This document shows, piece after piece, positions 18,478 through 27,081 of a DNA stretch of 64,000 nt. The stretch lies in the NCBI GenBank assembly GCA_963778075.1, contig CAVZTJ010000021.1:23322-87321 (forward strand), given 5' to 3'. A program made the translations under genes and the position numbers. Within the stretch, counting starts at the first letter, position 1. Each line of letters begins with the position of its first letter. This stretch comes from JASHPR01 sp963778075. Lineage in GTDB: Bacteria; Actinomycetota; Actinomycetes; Streptosporangiales; Streptosporangiaceae. The notes beneath the pieces were generated by a model. The model saw nothing but the letters and a program-made list of their open reading frames with translations. It made no database searches and had not been told where the DNA came from.

Positions 18478-19158
18478 TCATCCGGGCTGTGCGCTACCGC
18501 CGCCGGATCCCTGCCAGTTCCCGAATCCCCGGTGATCCTGCTGCAGCAGCGTCATGTCGGCGACGTTCGTCGCTGTGACGGTGCTGCCGCTGACCGTTGC
18601 AAACACCGAAGCCTGGTTGCCGACCTTCACCGAGCCGATTCCGTCGCGCTGCGCGTCCACCGTCGTGGAGCTCGTGACCACGTAGGTCTTTGTGAAGCCG
18701 TCCGAGCTCTTCAGCGTGATCGACGTGGTGCTCACGGCCGTGACCTGTCCGTCCTGCACGTCGACGGTCTGGTAGCTACCCCCGGACTTGGCGATCACGA
18801 ACTGGCCGTGCAGCATGCCAGACCCGCCAAAGCCGAACCGGGAGTGGAAGTAGTGCCGCGTTCCGGCCCGTCCGGCAGATGCGACCGGCACCGGTGTGGC
18901 GGTCACCGCATTCGGCGCGGCTGCCGGGGTTCCCGAACTGCCCGCGGCAAGAGCCGCGCCCCCGCCGGCCAGCAGCGCGGCCGCCGCAACCCCGGCGAGC
19001 AGGTAAGGACGGCGCGCGGGATTGCGCAGGCTCATCGGCCCGATCGGCCGCGTCGCGTCCACCGGGCCCAGTTCGATGATGTCTTCGTGCTCTGCGGGGT
19101 CGGGCCGGTCGGGCGGCATCCACCAAGCCAGGTTGTTGTCTGACGACTCGTCCGTCAT
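18478..19158 (-). CDS. Membrane-anchored DUF5666-like protein
   Basis: A Pro/Asp/Glu-rich cytoplasmic start (MTDESSDNNLAWWMPPDRPD) leads to one membrane segment (PYLLAGVAAAALLAGGGAALA). An extracellular beta-rich domain follows with SYQTVDVQDGQVTAVSTTSI and LKSSDGFTKTYVVTSSTTV, a pattern of the DUF5666 type. The end is Gln/Gly rich. The function of this domain is unknown. The gene follows 108 bp behind a clear hairpin terminator and probably has its own promoter. Confidence 0.8.
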   Translation of the reverse strand: MTDESSDNNLAWWMPPDRPDPAEHEDIIELGPVDATRPIGPMSLRNPARRPYLLAGVAAAALLAGGGAALAAGSSGTPAAAPNAVTATPVPVASAGRAGTRHYFHSRFGFGGSGMLHGQFVIAKSGGSYQTVDVQDGQVTAVSTTSITLKSSDGFTKTYVVTSSTTVDAQRDGIGSVKVGNQASVFATVSGSTVTATNVADMTLLQQDHRGFGNWQGSGGGSAQPG

Positions 19159-19266
19159 CGGAAGACGGCTCCTTCCGGGCGTGGGGCTCTACAGTCCCCA
19201 GCGGTAGGCTCCCGGGTCTACCTGAACGCACGCTGAATACCAGCACAGACCGCGCTGCAACATAAA

Positions 19267-19300
19267 CAGTCCCGCTGGTCCTGGCGGACCAGCGGGACTG
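19267..19300 (-). terminator. Strong hairpin terminator
   Basis: A perfect 15-bp stem (CAGTCCCGCTGGTCC with its complement) closes on the 4-nt loop TGGC. On the minus strand it follows the stop at 19319 by 19 bp and leads to TTTATG. This fits an intrinsic terminator for the 19319-20164 gene. Confidence 0.8.
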
Positions 19301-19318
19301 GTGAGATCGACCGGCTGT

Positions 19319-20164
19319 TCAGCCGAGATATGGGCGGTCCGGGCGGCTCGGGGGGCGCGGCACACGGCGGTGTGACGCCTCACCAGGAAGCTCGCCCGCA
19401 GCCCATCCGGCCAGTTCGGCGGACAGGTCCGCGAGGTCGGCGCGGTCCTTCCCCTCCTGCTTGCTGCTGGCTCCCTTGGCGGTCCCGCCCGCGCGCTTCT
19501 GCCTCGGCAGTGAGTTGCCGCCGGGCAGGCGCCGGGTCCAGCCCGCAGAAGAACGGCCGGCCTCTGCTGCCTCGGTGGCCGCATCCGCGATCTCGGTCGC
19601 CTCATCGACTTCGCCGTGGGACGGTGTCTGCTCACGGCGCGGGCGGAAGGCAACCAGACCTGGCTGCCCTTCGTCCGGTCCCTCTGGCTCGTCGTCGAGG
19701 TCGTCGGTCCCGGCCACCGGGTCCGGCTCGGCCATGCCAAGCCGTCCCACCGGCGTCCGGGGGTCGAGCGGATCGGGGCGCCTGCCCTGCGGTCCCTGCC
19801 CGCCGGGCAGGTCACGCGCGGCCGGGCCCGCGGGTGCCTGGCTGGGAACGTGGACGCCATGGCCGCCGTCCCTGACGCCAGTGCTCGCTTCCGGCCGGGC
19901 ACCTTGCGAGGTCATCGCCGCGTAGACCGGTCCGGCGCAGTCATGCCGGTCGAGCAGCGCGGCGAGGTGCTCAGCCTCGCCGGCCGCGATTCCGAATACC
20001 ACGCGCGGCTGGCCCCATGGCTCCTCGAGCGAGTAGCCGACGTAACTGGATACCGGTGGCAGCGGATCTGCGCCCAGGCCGTGCATGGTGCGCCAGCGGT
20101 CCCAGGCCCGCTCTAGTTCCGTCGCAGCCCGCTGGGCACGCAACATTAACTCTGGATCACGCAT
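19319..20164 (-). CDS. Conserved actinobacterial hypothetical protein
   Basis: The start ATG 20164 gives an N-terminal domain, MRDPELMLRAQRAATELERA then VSSYVGYSLEEPWGQPRVVF, of a type I associate with conserved actinomycete proteins. Asp/Glu/Pro-rich, apparently disordered sequence follows to residue 281. There is no signal peptide, membrane segment or known catalytic motif. The gene lies downstream of bldC on the same strand, with a roughly 400-bp spacer, and ends at a strong hairpin. Function unknown. Confidence 0.75.
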   Translation of the reverse strand: MRDPELMLRAQRAATELERAWDRWRTMHGLGADPLPPVSSYVGYSLEEPWGQPRVVFGIAAGEAEHLAALLDRHDCAGPVYAAMTSQGARPEASTGVRDGGHGVHVPSQAPAGPAARDLPGGQGPQGRRPDPLDPRTPVGRLGMAEPDPVAGTDDLDDEPEGPDEGQPGLVAFRPRREQTPSHGEVDEATEIADAATEAAEAGRSSAGWTRRLPGGNSLPRQKRAGGTAKGASSKQEGKDRADLADLSAELAGWAAGELPGEASHRRVPRPPSRPDRPYLG

Positions 20165-20568
20165 GGTGATCACTCCCCCTCTGAAGCGACGGCACGCCTC
20201 GCCATGTTGGCGGGCCCCCCCGAGCCTGCGCACATCGCTGACGCACGGCACGCGAGCCACGTGCAGCGTGCGATTGCGATGTGCGGATGCCTGTCCGCCA
20301 CCGCCGGTTCCCCTCGCCGACGGTGGCAGCGACCAGTATGGCGGAGGCCCTGCCCCGGGAAGAGTGATTACGAAAAGTTGCCTACCGATTACTCAGAGTG
20401 AATACTGGTGTAGACAACCACCGCGGGCGACGCCACGGGGACGCGTGCTACCGGCACCGGTATGCCCGCGATCTGCGCTCTAACCGCGCTATAACGCCTT
20501 AAAGGGTATTAACCCTGGGAGCCGGATCGACCCCGGCTTCGCCCGCCAGGCCCGTCGCCTGGTCCGGA

Positions 20569-20688
20569 CTACGCCCCGTGATGCGGCGCTTCCACCGCCG
20601 GGGCCGACCCCCCCTTGTTGTACTGCTTCCGCTTGGCCGCCTCCATGCGCACGTGACCGTGCACAAGCTTCCCTGGCTGGGACAGCAC
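20569..20688 (-). CDS. Small ORF in frame behind bldC
   Basis: Directly after the bldC stop (TGA CGC) the same frame stays open for 46 codons and ends in TAG at 20569-20571. Reading from the GTG at 20688 gives a 39-residue peptide that includes MEAAKRKQYNKGGSAPAVEA and ends PHHGA. An internal ATG at 20646 would give 25 residues. The composition (Lys/Gln/Asn/Tyr in a GC-rich genome) looks more like real protein than antisense noise. It could be a separate small protein or a read-through tail of BldC. I do not recognise it. Confidence 0.35.
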   Translation of the reverse strand: MLSQPGKLVHGHVRMEAAKRKQYNKGGSAPAVEAPHHGA

Positions 20689-20706
20689 CAGGTATGCGGC
20701 CAGGCG

Positions 20707-20910
20707 TCACTCCGAACGCTGCTGCGGGATTCCCGCGAGCAATGCGCGAACTTCTGTCTCCCTGTACCGGCGGTGCCCGCCGAGCGTACGTATGGAAGTC
20801 AGCTTCCCGGCCTTGGCCCACCGTGTGACGGTCTTCGGGTCAACCCGGAACATGGTCGCGACCTCTGCTGGGGTCAGCAGAGGCTCGGCCTCTGGTGTGC
20901 GTGCAGACAT
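20707..20910 (-). CDS. bldC: BldC developmental transcriptional regulator
   Basis: The 67-residue protein is a stand-alone MerR-type winged helix: PLLTPAEVATMFRVDPKTV, then TRWAKAGKLTSIRTLGGHRR, as in BldC. In Streptomyces, BldC binds direct repeats cooperatively and holds back the switch from growth to sporulation. The upstream DNA has AGGAGGAGAGG before the ATG, a candidate -10 TAGGAT about 30-40 bp upstream, and a perfect 9-bp palindrome at 20997-21018. The order vdh, hypothetical, bldC matches the Streptomyces neighbourhood. Confidence 0.95.
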   Translation of the reverse strand: MSARTPEAEPLLTPAEVATMFRVDPKTVTRWAKAGKLTSIRTLGGHRRYRETEVRALLAGIPQQRSE

Positions 20911-20996
20911 GTTGACGGCCTCTCCTCCTGGACCGGTACTACGATCCTACGTTTTATTGTGCATGGCTCCATTGAGGAGCCTGCCGTGGATGTCCC

Positions 20997-21018
20997 ATAT
21001 GGTCTACTCAGACCATAT
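20997..21018. promoter_or_regulatory. Perfect palindrome upstream of bldC
   Basis: ATATGGTCT and AGACCATAT face each other across the 4-bp spacer ACTC. The site is about 90 bp upstream of the bldC start and 150 bp downstream of the 21170-22111 gene. It could be an operator for bldC or a weak terminator. Its AT content is unusual for this genome, which favours an operator. Confidence 0.55.
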
Positions 21019-21169
21019 TGCCATCACCAGCGGTGACAAGTCGACCACCAGGAGCAAAAGATTCTCCACACCTCACCCCGTTGCTCCATTGATCCGAGTC
21101 ACGCTGCGTGATTCTAGCGACACGCAGAGTCGCAACGGGCAGATTCGGAAAAGTCATCTCCCCCTCCCC

Positions 21170-22111
21170 TCAGCTTCCTAGCTCGACTGCCTCCAGATCC
21201 CGCCACCTGGCTCGCAACCGCTGGTACATGGCGGCTGCGAGCTCATACTCCCTGCTTGCCAGGGCGCTGACGGCAGCGGATACCTCAGCCACCGACTGGT
21301 CCGCGCGGAGCGCGTCGTCGTCGAGCAGCTGAACCAACCCCCCATAGTCGAGTTCCACCACGGAGTGCGGATGGAACTCCTCCAGCCACCGGCCGATCTC
21401 TTCGAGCGCGACGCTGGCGCGCTCGAGGTCAGCCGCAGCGGGAGCTGCCTGATCTGCCTCTTCGCCCGGGTTCCGCGCCCCCTGGGCGGCACCGGGAACG
21501 CGCCGCACCGTGGCGAGTGCGCGCGCCACCCGCCTGCGCGCCTGGGCCATGGTCGTGGCGTAAATGAGCGTCCGGGTGGCCGACGCGGTCGCCGGGCGGC
21601 TGGTCTCCCGCTCACCAGACGTGCCGAGCACCAGCCAGCGCTCAGTGGGCGCGAAGGGAACGAACCAGATTGGCGGCACGGACCAGGTGCTGCCCTGGAT
21701 GTAGACCCGCGGCGCCATCCCCTTCCTTTCCCACCTGGCGAAATCTTCAGCGGCCCGGGCGGCCTGACCGGGCGCGAACGCGTCAGCAAGCGGTGGCCGT
21801 GCGGTGGCCCGCAGGCTGCCAAGGGCCAGCCACGACCGCAGCCTTGTCTGCCACGGGCATATGTAGGTCGTCCCGTCTGCCCACCGCACGTACGCGTGAT
21901 CACTCTCCCGTGCAGGTGCAACGATCGGCGGCAGCGCGATAATCCTGCGCAGCGCCTCCTCACGCTCGGCTTCGAGCGCATCCGCCCTGCGTGGCCTGTC
22001 CGCAGATGCGGCATATGCCTCCCAGCGAGCCCGCTCTGTCCGCCCAAAGGCAGATAGCGGTTCATACACCCGCAGAAAGGCAGCGCACGGCAGCATGATC
22101 AATCGTGACAT
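21170..22111 (-). CDS. Conserved actinobacterial hypothetical protein next to vdh and bldC
   Basis: The 313-residue protein begins MSRLIMLPCAAFLRVYEPLS. Several Trp/Pro-rich stretches (WADGTTYICPWQTRLRSWLA, WSVPPIWFVPFAPTERWL) are followed by helical sequence (ARRRVARALATVRRVPGAA, LERASVALEEIGRWLEEFHP). There is no signal peptide or membrane segment. I do not recognise a domain, but a gene of this kind sits between valine dehydrogenase and bldC in other actinomycetes, as I recall. It is divergent from vdh over a 146-bp spacer. Confidence 0.78.
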   Translation of the reverse strand: MSRLIMLPCAAFLRVYEPLSAFGRTERARWEAYAASADRPRRADALEAEREEALRRIIALPPIVAPARESDHAYVRWADGTTYICPWQTRLRSWLALGSLRATARPPLADAFAPGQAARAAEDFARWERKGMAPRVYIQGSTWSVPPIWFVPFAPTERWLVLGTSGERETSRPATASATRTLIYATTMAQARRRVARALATVRRVPGAAQGARNPGEEADQAAPAAADLERASVALEEIGRWLEEFHPHSVVELDYGGLVQLLDDDALRADQSVAEVSAAVSALASREYELAAAMYQRLRARWRDLEAVELGS

Positions 22112-22257
22112 ACCGGGGCCCCTTAACAGAAGTCCCTGGCCGAATGAGATTGCAGCGAGCTGTTCTCAGCGGCTTCGGGCCTGGCGTCTTCGGCATACCC
22201 TTGATCCCTGAGATCCCGCGTCAATGGCGACAGCGGGCCGACCCAGGAGTCACCGTC

Positions 22258-23424
22258 GTGACCAACGTATTCGACAGTTCCGCCGGTCCCAACTCTGAGG
22301 GCGGAACCGGAGTGCCGCGGCAATCGGGCGCCGGCTTTGCGCGCCCACGCGAGGCACTGCCAGCGGTACCCACGGGGCACGAGCAGGTGGTGTTCTGCCA
22401 CGATGCGCCGACCGGGCTGCACGCGATCATCGCGATCTACTCGACTGCCCTCGGGCCGTCGCTGGGCGGAACGCGGTTCTACCCGTATCCGAGCGAAGAC
22501 GCGGCCCTCGCCGACGTGCTGAACCTGGCGCGGGCGATGGCCTACAAGAACGCCTTGGCCGGGCTCGATCACGGCGGCGGCAAAGCCGTCATCATCGGTG
22601 ACCCGCGGCGCCTGAAGTCCGAGGCGCTGCTGCGCGCTTACGGCAGGTTCATTGAATCGCTGAACGGCAGGTACGTGACAGCCTGCGACGTGGGCACCTA
22701 CAGCGAGGACATGGACATGGTGGCGCGCGAGTGCCGGCATGTGACCGGCCGGACCGTCGCGAATGGCGGCGCAGGGGACTCCTCGGTGCTGACGGCGTTC
22801 GGCGTCTTCCAGGGCATGAGCGCGGCCGCCGAGCACGTCTGGGGCACCAGCAGCCTGGACGGCCGTAAGGTCGGCGTCGAAGGCGTCGGCAAGGTCGGGC
22901 ACCGCCTCGTCGACCACCTCATCGAGGCCGGGGCACGGGCGGTGATCTGCGACGTTGACCCCGCAGCCATAGACCGGACACGGGCCAGGCACCGCGAAGT
23001 CGAGGTTGCAGCCGACCGCGACAGCCTGCTCGCCAGCCAGATCGACATCTTCGCCCCGTGCGCGCTCGGCGGCGCCGTCAACGACGGGAACGTGGCTCTG
23101 CTCGACGCCAAGGTCATCTGCGGCGGCGCCAACAACCAGCTGGCTCACGCCGGCATCGAGAAGCTGCTGGCCGACCGCGGTGTCGTCTACGTACCCGACT
23201 ACGTCGTGAATTCCGGCGGGGTGATCCAGGTCGCCGACGAACTGGCCGGCTTCAACTTCGAGCGCGCCAAGGCAAAGGCGGCGCAGATTTTCGACACCAC
23301 GAAGAAGATCCTGGTCATGGCCTCGGAGGAGGACGTGCCGCCGGTTGTGGCGGCCGACCGGCTGGCGGAGCGGCGAATGTCCGAGGTAGGGCGTTTGCGC
23401 GGCATCTGGCTCGGTCCAAGGTGA
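22258..23424 (+). CDS. vdh: Valine/branched-chain amino acid dehydrogenase (Glu/Leu/Phe/Val family)
   Basis: From the GTG at 22258 (AGGAG 8-9 bp upstream) the protein is 388 residues. It has the substrate motif LGGTRFYPYPSEDAAL, the catalytic lysines K97 (MAYKNALAGLDHGGGKAVI) and K109, and the NAD-binding GVEGVGKVGHRLVDHL. The C-terminal CGGANNQL and YVVNSGGVIQVADEL are typical. It oxidatively deaminates valine, leucine and isoleucine to 2-oxoacids with NAD, feeding branched-chain acyl-CoA supply. The longer open frame upstream (from 22105) lacks family similarity and is rejected as start. Confidence 0.94.
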   Translation: MTNVFDSSAGPNSEGGTGVPRQSGAGFARPREALPAVPTGHEQVVFCHDAPTGLHAIIAIYSTALGPSLGGTRFYPYPSEDAALADVLNLARAMAYKNALAGLDHGGGKAVIIGDPRRLKSEALLRAYGRFIESLNGRYVTACDVGTYSEDMDMVARECRHVTGRTVANGGAGDSSVLTAFGVFQGMSAAAEHVWGTSSLDGRKVGVEGVGKVGHRLVDHLIEAGARAVICDVDPAAIDRTRARHREVEVAADRDSLLASQIDIFAPCALGGAVNDGNVALLDAKVICGGANNQLAHAGIEKLLADRGVVYVPDYVVNSGGVIQVADELAGFNFERAKAKAAQIFDTTKKILVMASEEDVPPVVAADRLAERRMSEVGRLRGIWLGPR

Positions 23425-23711
23425 CGATGGGGCCGGACACGGTGGCACGAGGCTCCCGGCACCCGATTACGCAGCCCACCTGGGTAACTAGTCACGGCCC
23501 GTCCGCAATGGCCGGAGGCGCCAACCGCCCAAACCAGGTACCGTTGTCTGTGTACGGATGAACGAGCGCGCTGTGCTCCCAGCGGTGGAGAGGCAGCGGG
23601 TGGTTTAGCTGTGCGAGAAAGCCCGCAAGCGTCGGCGCGCTGAGGGCAAACGATCAGTGCGGTGACAAGGGGCCCTAACCGGGCTCCCGTACGTTCGAGG
23701 GGGTCGAGCCA

Positions 23712-24119
23712 ATGGGGCGCGGCCGAGCCAAGGCCAAGCAGGTAAAGGTCGCCCGCCAGCTCAAGTACAGCGGCGGAGGCATGGATCTTGACCAGCTGCG
23801 GGCTGAGTTTGGTGTCGGCACGGAACAGCAAGATACGGACGATCATGCTGCCTACGCGGACTTTGCGGACCGCTACTCCGTGGACGACGAGGACGATGAG
23901 GACGACGATGAGGATGACGACGACGCCTACGCCGTAGACGACGAGGATGACGACGACTACGGCATAGACGACCTCGACGACGACCTCGACGACCTGGATG
24001 ACAAGGACCTCGACGAGGATCTCGACGACGAGGACAACCTCGACGACGAAGACGACCTCGCTGAGGACTTCGATGACGAGGACGATTCGGCCCAGGGAGT
24101 CCGGCGCGTAGGCGGCTGA
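23712..24119 (+). CDS. DUF3073 protein with acidic repetitive tail
   Basis: The first 35 residues, MGRGRAKAKQVKVARQLKYS and on to MDLDQLRAEFG, are the conserved basic DUF3073 segment. The tail from about residue 57 is almost only Asp, with Glu, Leu and Tyr, in repeats such as DDLDDDLDDLDDKDLDEDLD. The basic head could bind nucleic acid and the tail mimic it; this is inference. The gene lies beside purM in many actinomycetes, as here. The tail coding DNA is itself repetitive (GACGAC/GACGAG runs). Confidence 0.93.
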   Translation: MGRGRAKAKQVKVARQLKYSGGGMDLDQLRAEFGVGTEQQDTDDHAAYADFADRYSVDDEDDEDDDEDDDDAYAVDDEDDDDYGIDDLDDDLDDLDDKDLDEDLDDEDNLDDEDDLAEDFDDEDDSAQGVRRVGG

Positions 24120-24143
24120 GCCCGCGGTAGCGGCGGTCGCTAG

Positions 24144-24176
24144 CAGGCGCGCCGGGCCGTTTGCCGGTCGCGCCTG
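24144..24176 (+). terminator. Terminator-like hairpin after the DUF3073 gene
   Basis: CAGGCGCG (24144-24151) pairs with CGCGCCTG (24169-24176), and the stem is followed by TTTGTGTTG. It lies 25 bp after the DUF3073 stop and ahead of the convergent purM gene. Confidence 0.65.
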
Positions 24177-24207
24177 TTTGTGTTGCGCTGGATCCGTTAG
24201 CCGACCC

Positions 24208-24322
24208 GTCACGCACGTGCAGCGAGGTGAGCCGGGTCACGCACGTGCAGCGAGGTGAGCCGGGTCACGCACGTGCAGCGAGGTGAGCCGGGTCACGCAC
24301 GTGCAGCGAGGTGAACCGGGTC
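24208..24322. repeat. 28-bp tandem repeat, four copies, at the 3' end of purM
   Basis: Units of 28 bp beginning GTCACGCACGTGCAGCGAGG start at 24208, 24236, 24264 and 24292 with only one base changed in the last. The array runs to the purM stop at 24321. Each unit contains the palindrome GCACGTGC. There are no spacers, so it is not a CRISPR array. Confidence 0.92.
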
Positions 24323-25424
24323 AGGCGGGATGCCGCCCCGTGAGCCGGACCGCACCCGTGCCTTCGGTTATCTCGCCGAGCAGCCACGCCGGCACGGCGC
24401 GGGACGCCAGCAGGCTGATGGCGGCTCCGGCGTCGTCTGCGCCGACCACGGCGACCATGCCCACGCCCATGTTGAAGACTCGCTCCATCTCCTGGTCCGC
24501 GACGGAGCCCTGGCTGGCCAGCAACCCGAAGATGGGCTGCGGGCTCCAGGTAGCGCGGTCGAGCACGGCGTCGGCGTGCGGCGGCAGCACCCGGGCCAGG
24601 TTCAGCGCGAGCCCGCCGCCGGTCACGTGCGCGAACGCGTGGACGTCACAGCCCGCGGCCAGCTCCAGGCAGTCGCGGGCGTAGATCCGGGTCGGGACCA
24701 GCAGCTCCTCGCCAAGCGTCCGGTCCAGCCCTGGCGGTGTCGCACCGAGGTCGAGCGACCGTCCCGGCCCGCCTGGCCGGCTCAGCACCCGGCGGACCAG
24801 CGAAAACCCGTTCGAGTGCAGACCGGACGAGGCCATCGCGATCACCGCGTCGCCGGGCCGGACCCGGTCGGGCCCGAGCAGCCGGTCCCCCTCGACCACC
24901 CCGGTTGCCGCTCCCGCCAGGTCGAAGTCGTCCGGGCCAAGATGGCCCGGATGCTCGGCCGTCTCCCCGCCGATCAGCGCGCAGCCGGCCTGAACACACC
25001 CTTCGGCCACACCACCGACGATCGCAGCCACCCGCTCGGGGCGGATCCGGCCGCACACCACGTAGTCGGTGAGGAACAGCGGTTCCGCTCCGCAGACCGC
25101 GAGATCGTCGACGACCATCGCGACCAGGTCGATCCCGACGGTGCCGTAGACGCCGAGCTGCTGCGCGATCGCCACCTTGGTGCCAACGCCGTCGGTCGCC
25201 GTTGCCAGCAGCGGCCGCCGGTAGGCGGCGAGCCTGGACGCGTCGAAGAGCCCGGCGAAGCCGCCGATACCGCCTACGACCTCGGGCCTGGTGGTGCGGG
25301 CCACGGCATCCCGCATCAGGTCCACGGCCCGGTCTCCGGCTGCGATGTCGACCCCAGCCCCCGCGTAGCTCAGGGCGCTGCCGTCGGCAGCGCCCGGGCT
25401 ACCGGGAACGTCGTGAGCAGCCAC
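24321..25424 (-). CDS. purM: Phosphoribosylformylglycinamidine cyclo-ligase PurM
   Basis: The start is the GTG at 25424, which overlaps the last base of the purF TAG stop. The 367-residue product has SYAGAGVDIAAGDRAVDLM, TDGVGTKVAIAQ, the conserved ALIGGETAEHPG, and the AIR-synthase signatures SSGLHSNGFSLVRRV and HVTGGGLALNLARVLP. It closes the imidazole ring of AIR from FGAM with ATP in de novo purine synthesis. The long open frame to 25682 lies inside purF antisense to nothing known and is not used. Four 28-bp repeats directly follow its stop. Confidence 0.96.
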   Translation of the reverse strand: MAAHDVPGSPGAADGSALSYAGAGVDIAAGDRAVDLMRDAVARTTRPEVVGGIGGFAGLFDASRLAAYRRPLLATATDGVGTKVAIAQQLGVYGTVGIDLVAMVVDDLAVCGAEPLFLTDYVVCGRIRPERVAAIVGGVAEGCVQAGCALIGGETAEHPGHLGPDDFDLAGAATGVVEGDRLLGPDRVRPGDAVIAMASSGLHSNGFSLVRRVLSRPGGPGRSLDLGATPPGLDRTLGEELLVPTRIYARDCLELAAGCDVHAFAHVTGGGLALNLARVLPPHADAVLDRATWSPQPIFGLLASQGSVADQEMERVFNMGVGMVAVVGADDAGAAISLLASRAVPAWLLGEITEGTGAVRLTGRHPA

Positions 25425-26997
25425 TAGCCTGCCCGCGCCGCGCTCACCACCGCGCGCTCCAGCAGATGCTTGCCCTGCTCCTGCGAGGCAACCCCCAGCG
25501 GGTAGTCGCCGTCGAAGCAGGCGCGGCACAGCCGGTCGGCGGGCAGCGTGGTCGAGGCGATCAGGCCCTCGATCGACATGTAGCCCAGCGTGTCGGCCCC
25601 GATCGACACCCGGATCTCTTCGGCCGACAGGCCGCCCGCGATCAGCTCGGCCCGGGTCGCGAAGTCGATGCCGTAAAAGCATGGCCAGGCCACCGGCGGG
25701 CTGGATATCCGCACGTGCACCTCGGCGGCTCCCGCCTCGCGCAGCATCGCCACGATCGCTCGCTGCGTGTTGCCGCGGACGATGGAGTCATCGACCACGA
25801 CGACCCGCTGGCCCGCGATCACGTCGCGCAGCGGATTCAGCTTCAGCCTGATGCCGCGCTGCCTGATCGTCTGGCTCGGCTCGATGAAGGTCCGGCCCAC
25901 GTAGGAGTTCTTGACCAGGCCCTGGCCGTACGGGATGCCGCTGGCCTGCGCGTAGCCGATGGCGGCCGGCGTGCCAGACTCCGGAACCGGGATGACCAGG
26001 TCGGCCTCGACGGGGTGCTCCGCGGCGAGCCTTTGGCCGACCTCGACCCTGGTTGCCTGCACGCTCCGGCCGGCTATCGCGGTGTCCGGGCGGGCCAGGT
26101 AGACGTACTCGAACAGGCATCCCTTCGGCTGCGGCGGCGCGAAGGTGCGGGACCGCAGGCCACGCTCGTCGATGGTGATCAGCTCTCCGGGCTCGATCTC
26201 CCTGACGAACGACGCGCCGACGATGTCGAGCGCTGCGGTCTCGCTGGCCACCACCCAGCCGCGCTCCAGCCGGCCGAGCACGAGCGGGCGGAAGCCCTGG
26301 GGGTCGCGCGCCGCGTACAGGGTCCGCTCGTCCATGAAGACCAGCGAGTACGCGCCGCGGACCAGCGGCAGCGCGGCGAGCGCCGCGGCCTCGATGCCCC
26401 GGCTCTCACCGGCCGTCACGCCCGGGTCCGGGCTGCCCGGGCTGCCCGGGCCGGGCCGCCCGGGCCGTCCGCGCCCTCACCGCCACCGTCAGCCGGGAGC
26501 GTGAACAGCGCGGTCAGCACGTCGGTATCGGACGTCGCCTCCGGCAGCCCGCCGGTCGCCTGCCCGCCGTCGCCGGCCGACGCCCGCACCAGCGTGGCGA
26601 GCTCCAGGGTGTTGATCAGGTTGCCGTTGTGGCCCAGCGCCAGGCTCGCCGACGGCGTGGTGCGGAACGTCGGCTGTGCGTTCTGCCACACCGACGACCC
26701 GCTCGTGGAGTACCGGCAGTGCCCGACCGCGATGTAGCCGCGCAGCGTGCTGAGCACCGGCGCGTTGAAGACTTGCGGGACCAGGCCCATGTCCTTGAAG
26801 ACGACGATCCTCGAGCCGTCGCTGACCGCGATCCCGGCCGACTCCTGACCGCGGTGCTGCAGCGCGTAGAGGCCAAAGTAGGCGAGCGTTGCCACGTCCT
26901 CATCGGGCGACCAGACGCCGAACACCCCGCATGCGTCCCGCGGCGGCCTGTCAGCGGGATCAAGATCATCCGTCAGGCGGCCATCAGGCTTGATCAC
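25424..26997 (-). pseudogene. purF: Amidophosphoribosyltransferase PurF, interrupted by a frame change
   Basis: The N-terminal part (26997 to 26416) is the glutaminase half, with the nucleophile Cys23 exposed after propeptide cleavage (RDACGVFGVWSPDED) and GHNGNLINT. The C-terminal part (26419 to 25424) is the phosphoribosyltransferase half, with the PRPP loop VVVVDDSIVRGNTQR and cysteines for a 4Fe-4S cluster (KGCLFEY, WPCFYG, LCRAC). The halves are in different frames and meet in a Gly/Pro/Ala-rich linker coded by CCCGGG-rich repeats. TGA of the first overlaps GTG of the second by four bases. purF is normally one ORF. This is a sequence error, a mutation, a recoding site or a split coupled gene; an error seems most likely. 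Confidence 0.88.
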
Positions 26998-27081
26998 CTC
27001 GTCAGTCTATGGCAGCACTGTGGGGGAATTGCCAGATCACGGGCGTGCCGCGCCGTAGCCGGGGGCGACCTCCACGGAGCG

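Noticed and set aside
18266..18481. 71-codon frame that links the DUF5666-like stop (ATGA) to the polymerase start
   Set aside because: The position fits a coupled gene, but the residues look random, with no hydrophobic or motif pattern. It is likely an intergenic chance frame.
24208..24322. Direct repeats considered as a CRISPR array
   Set aside because: The 28-bp units abut without spacers and no cas gene is near.
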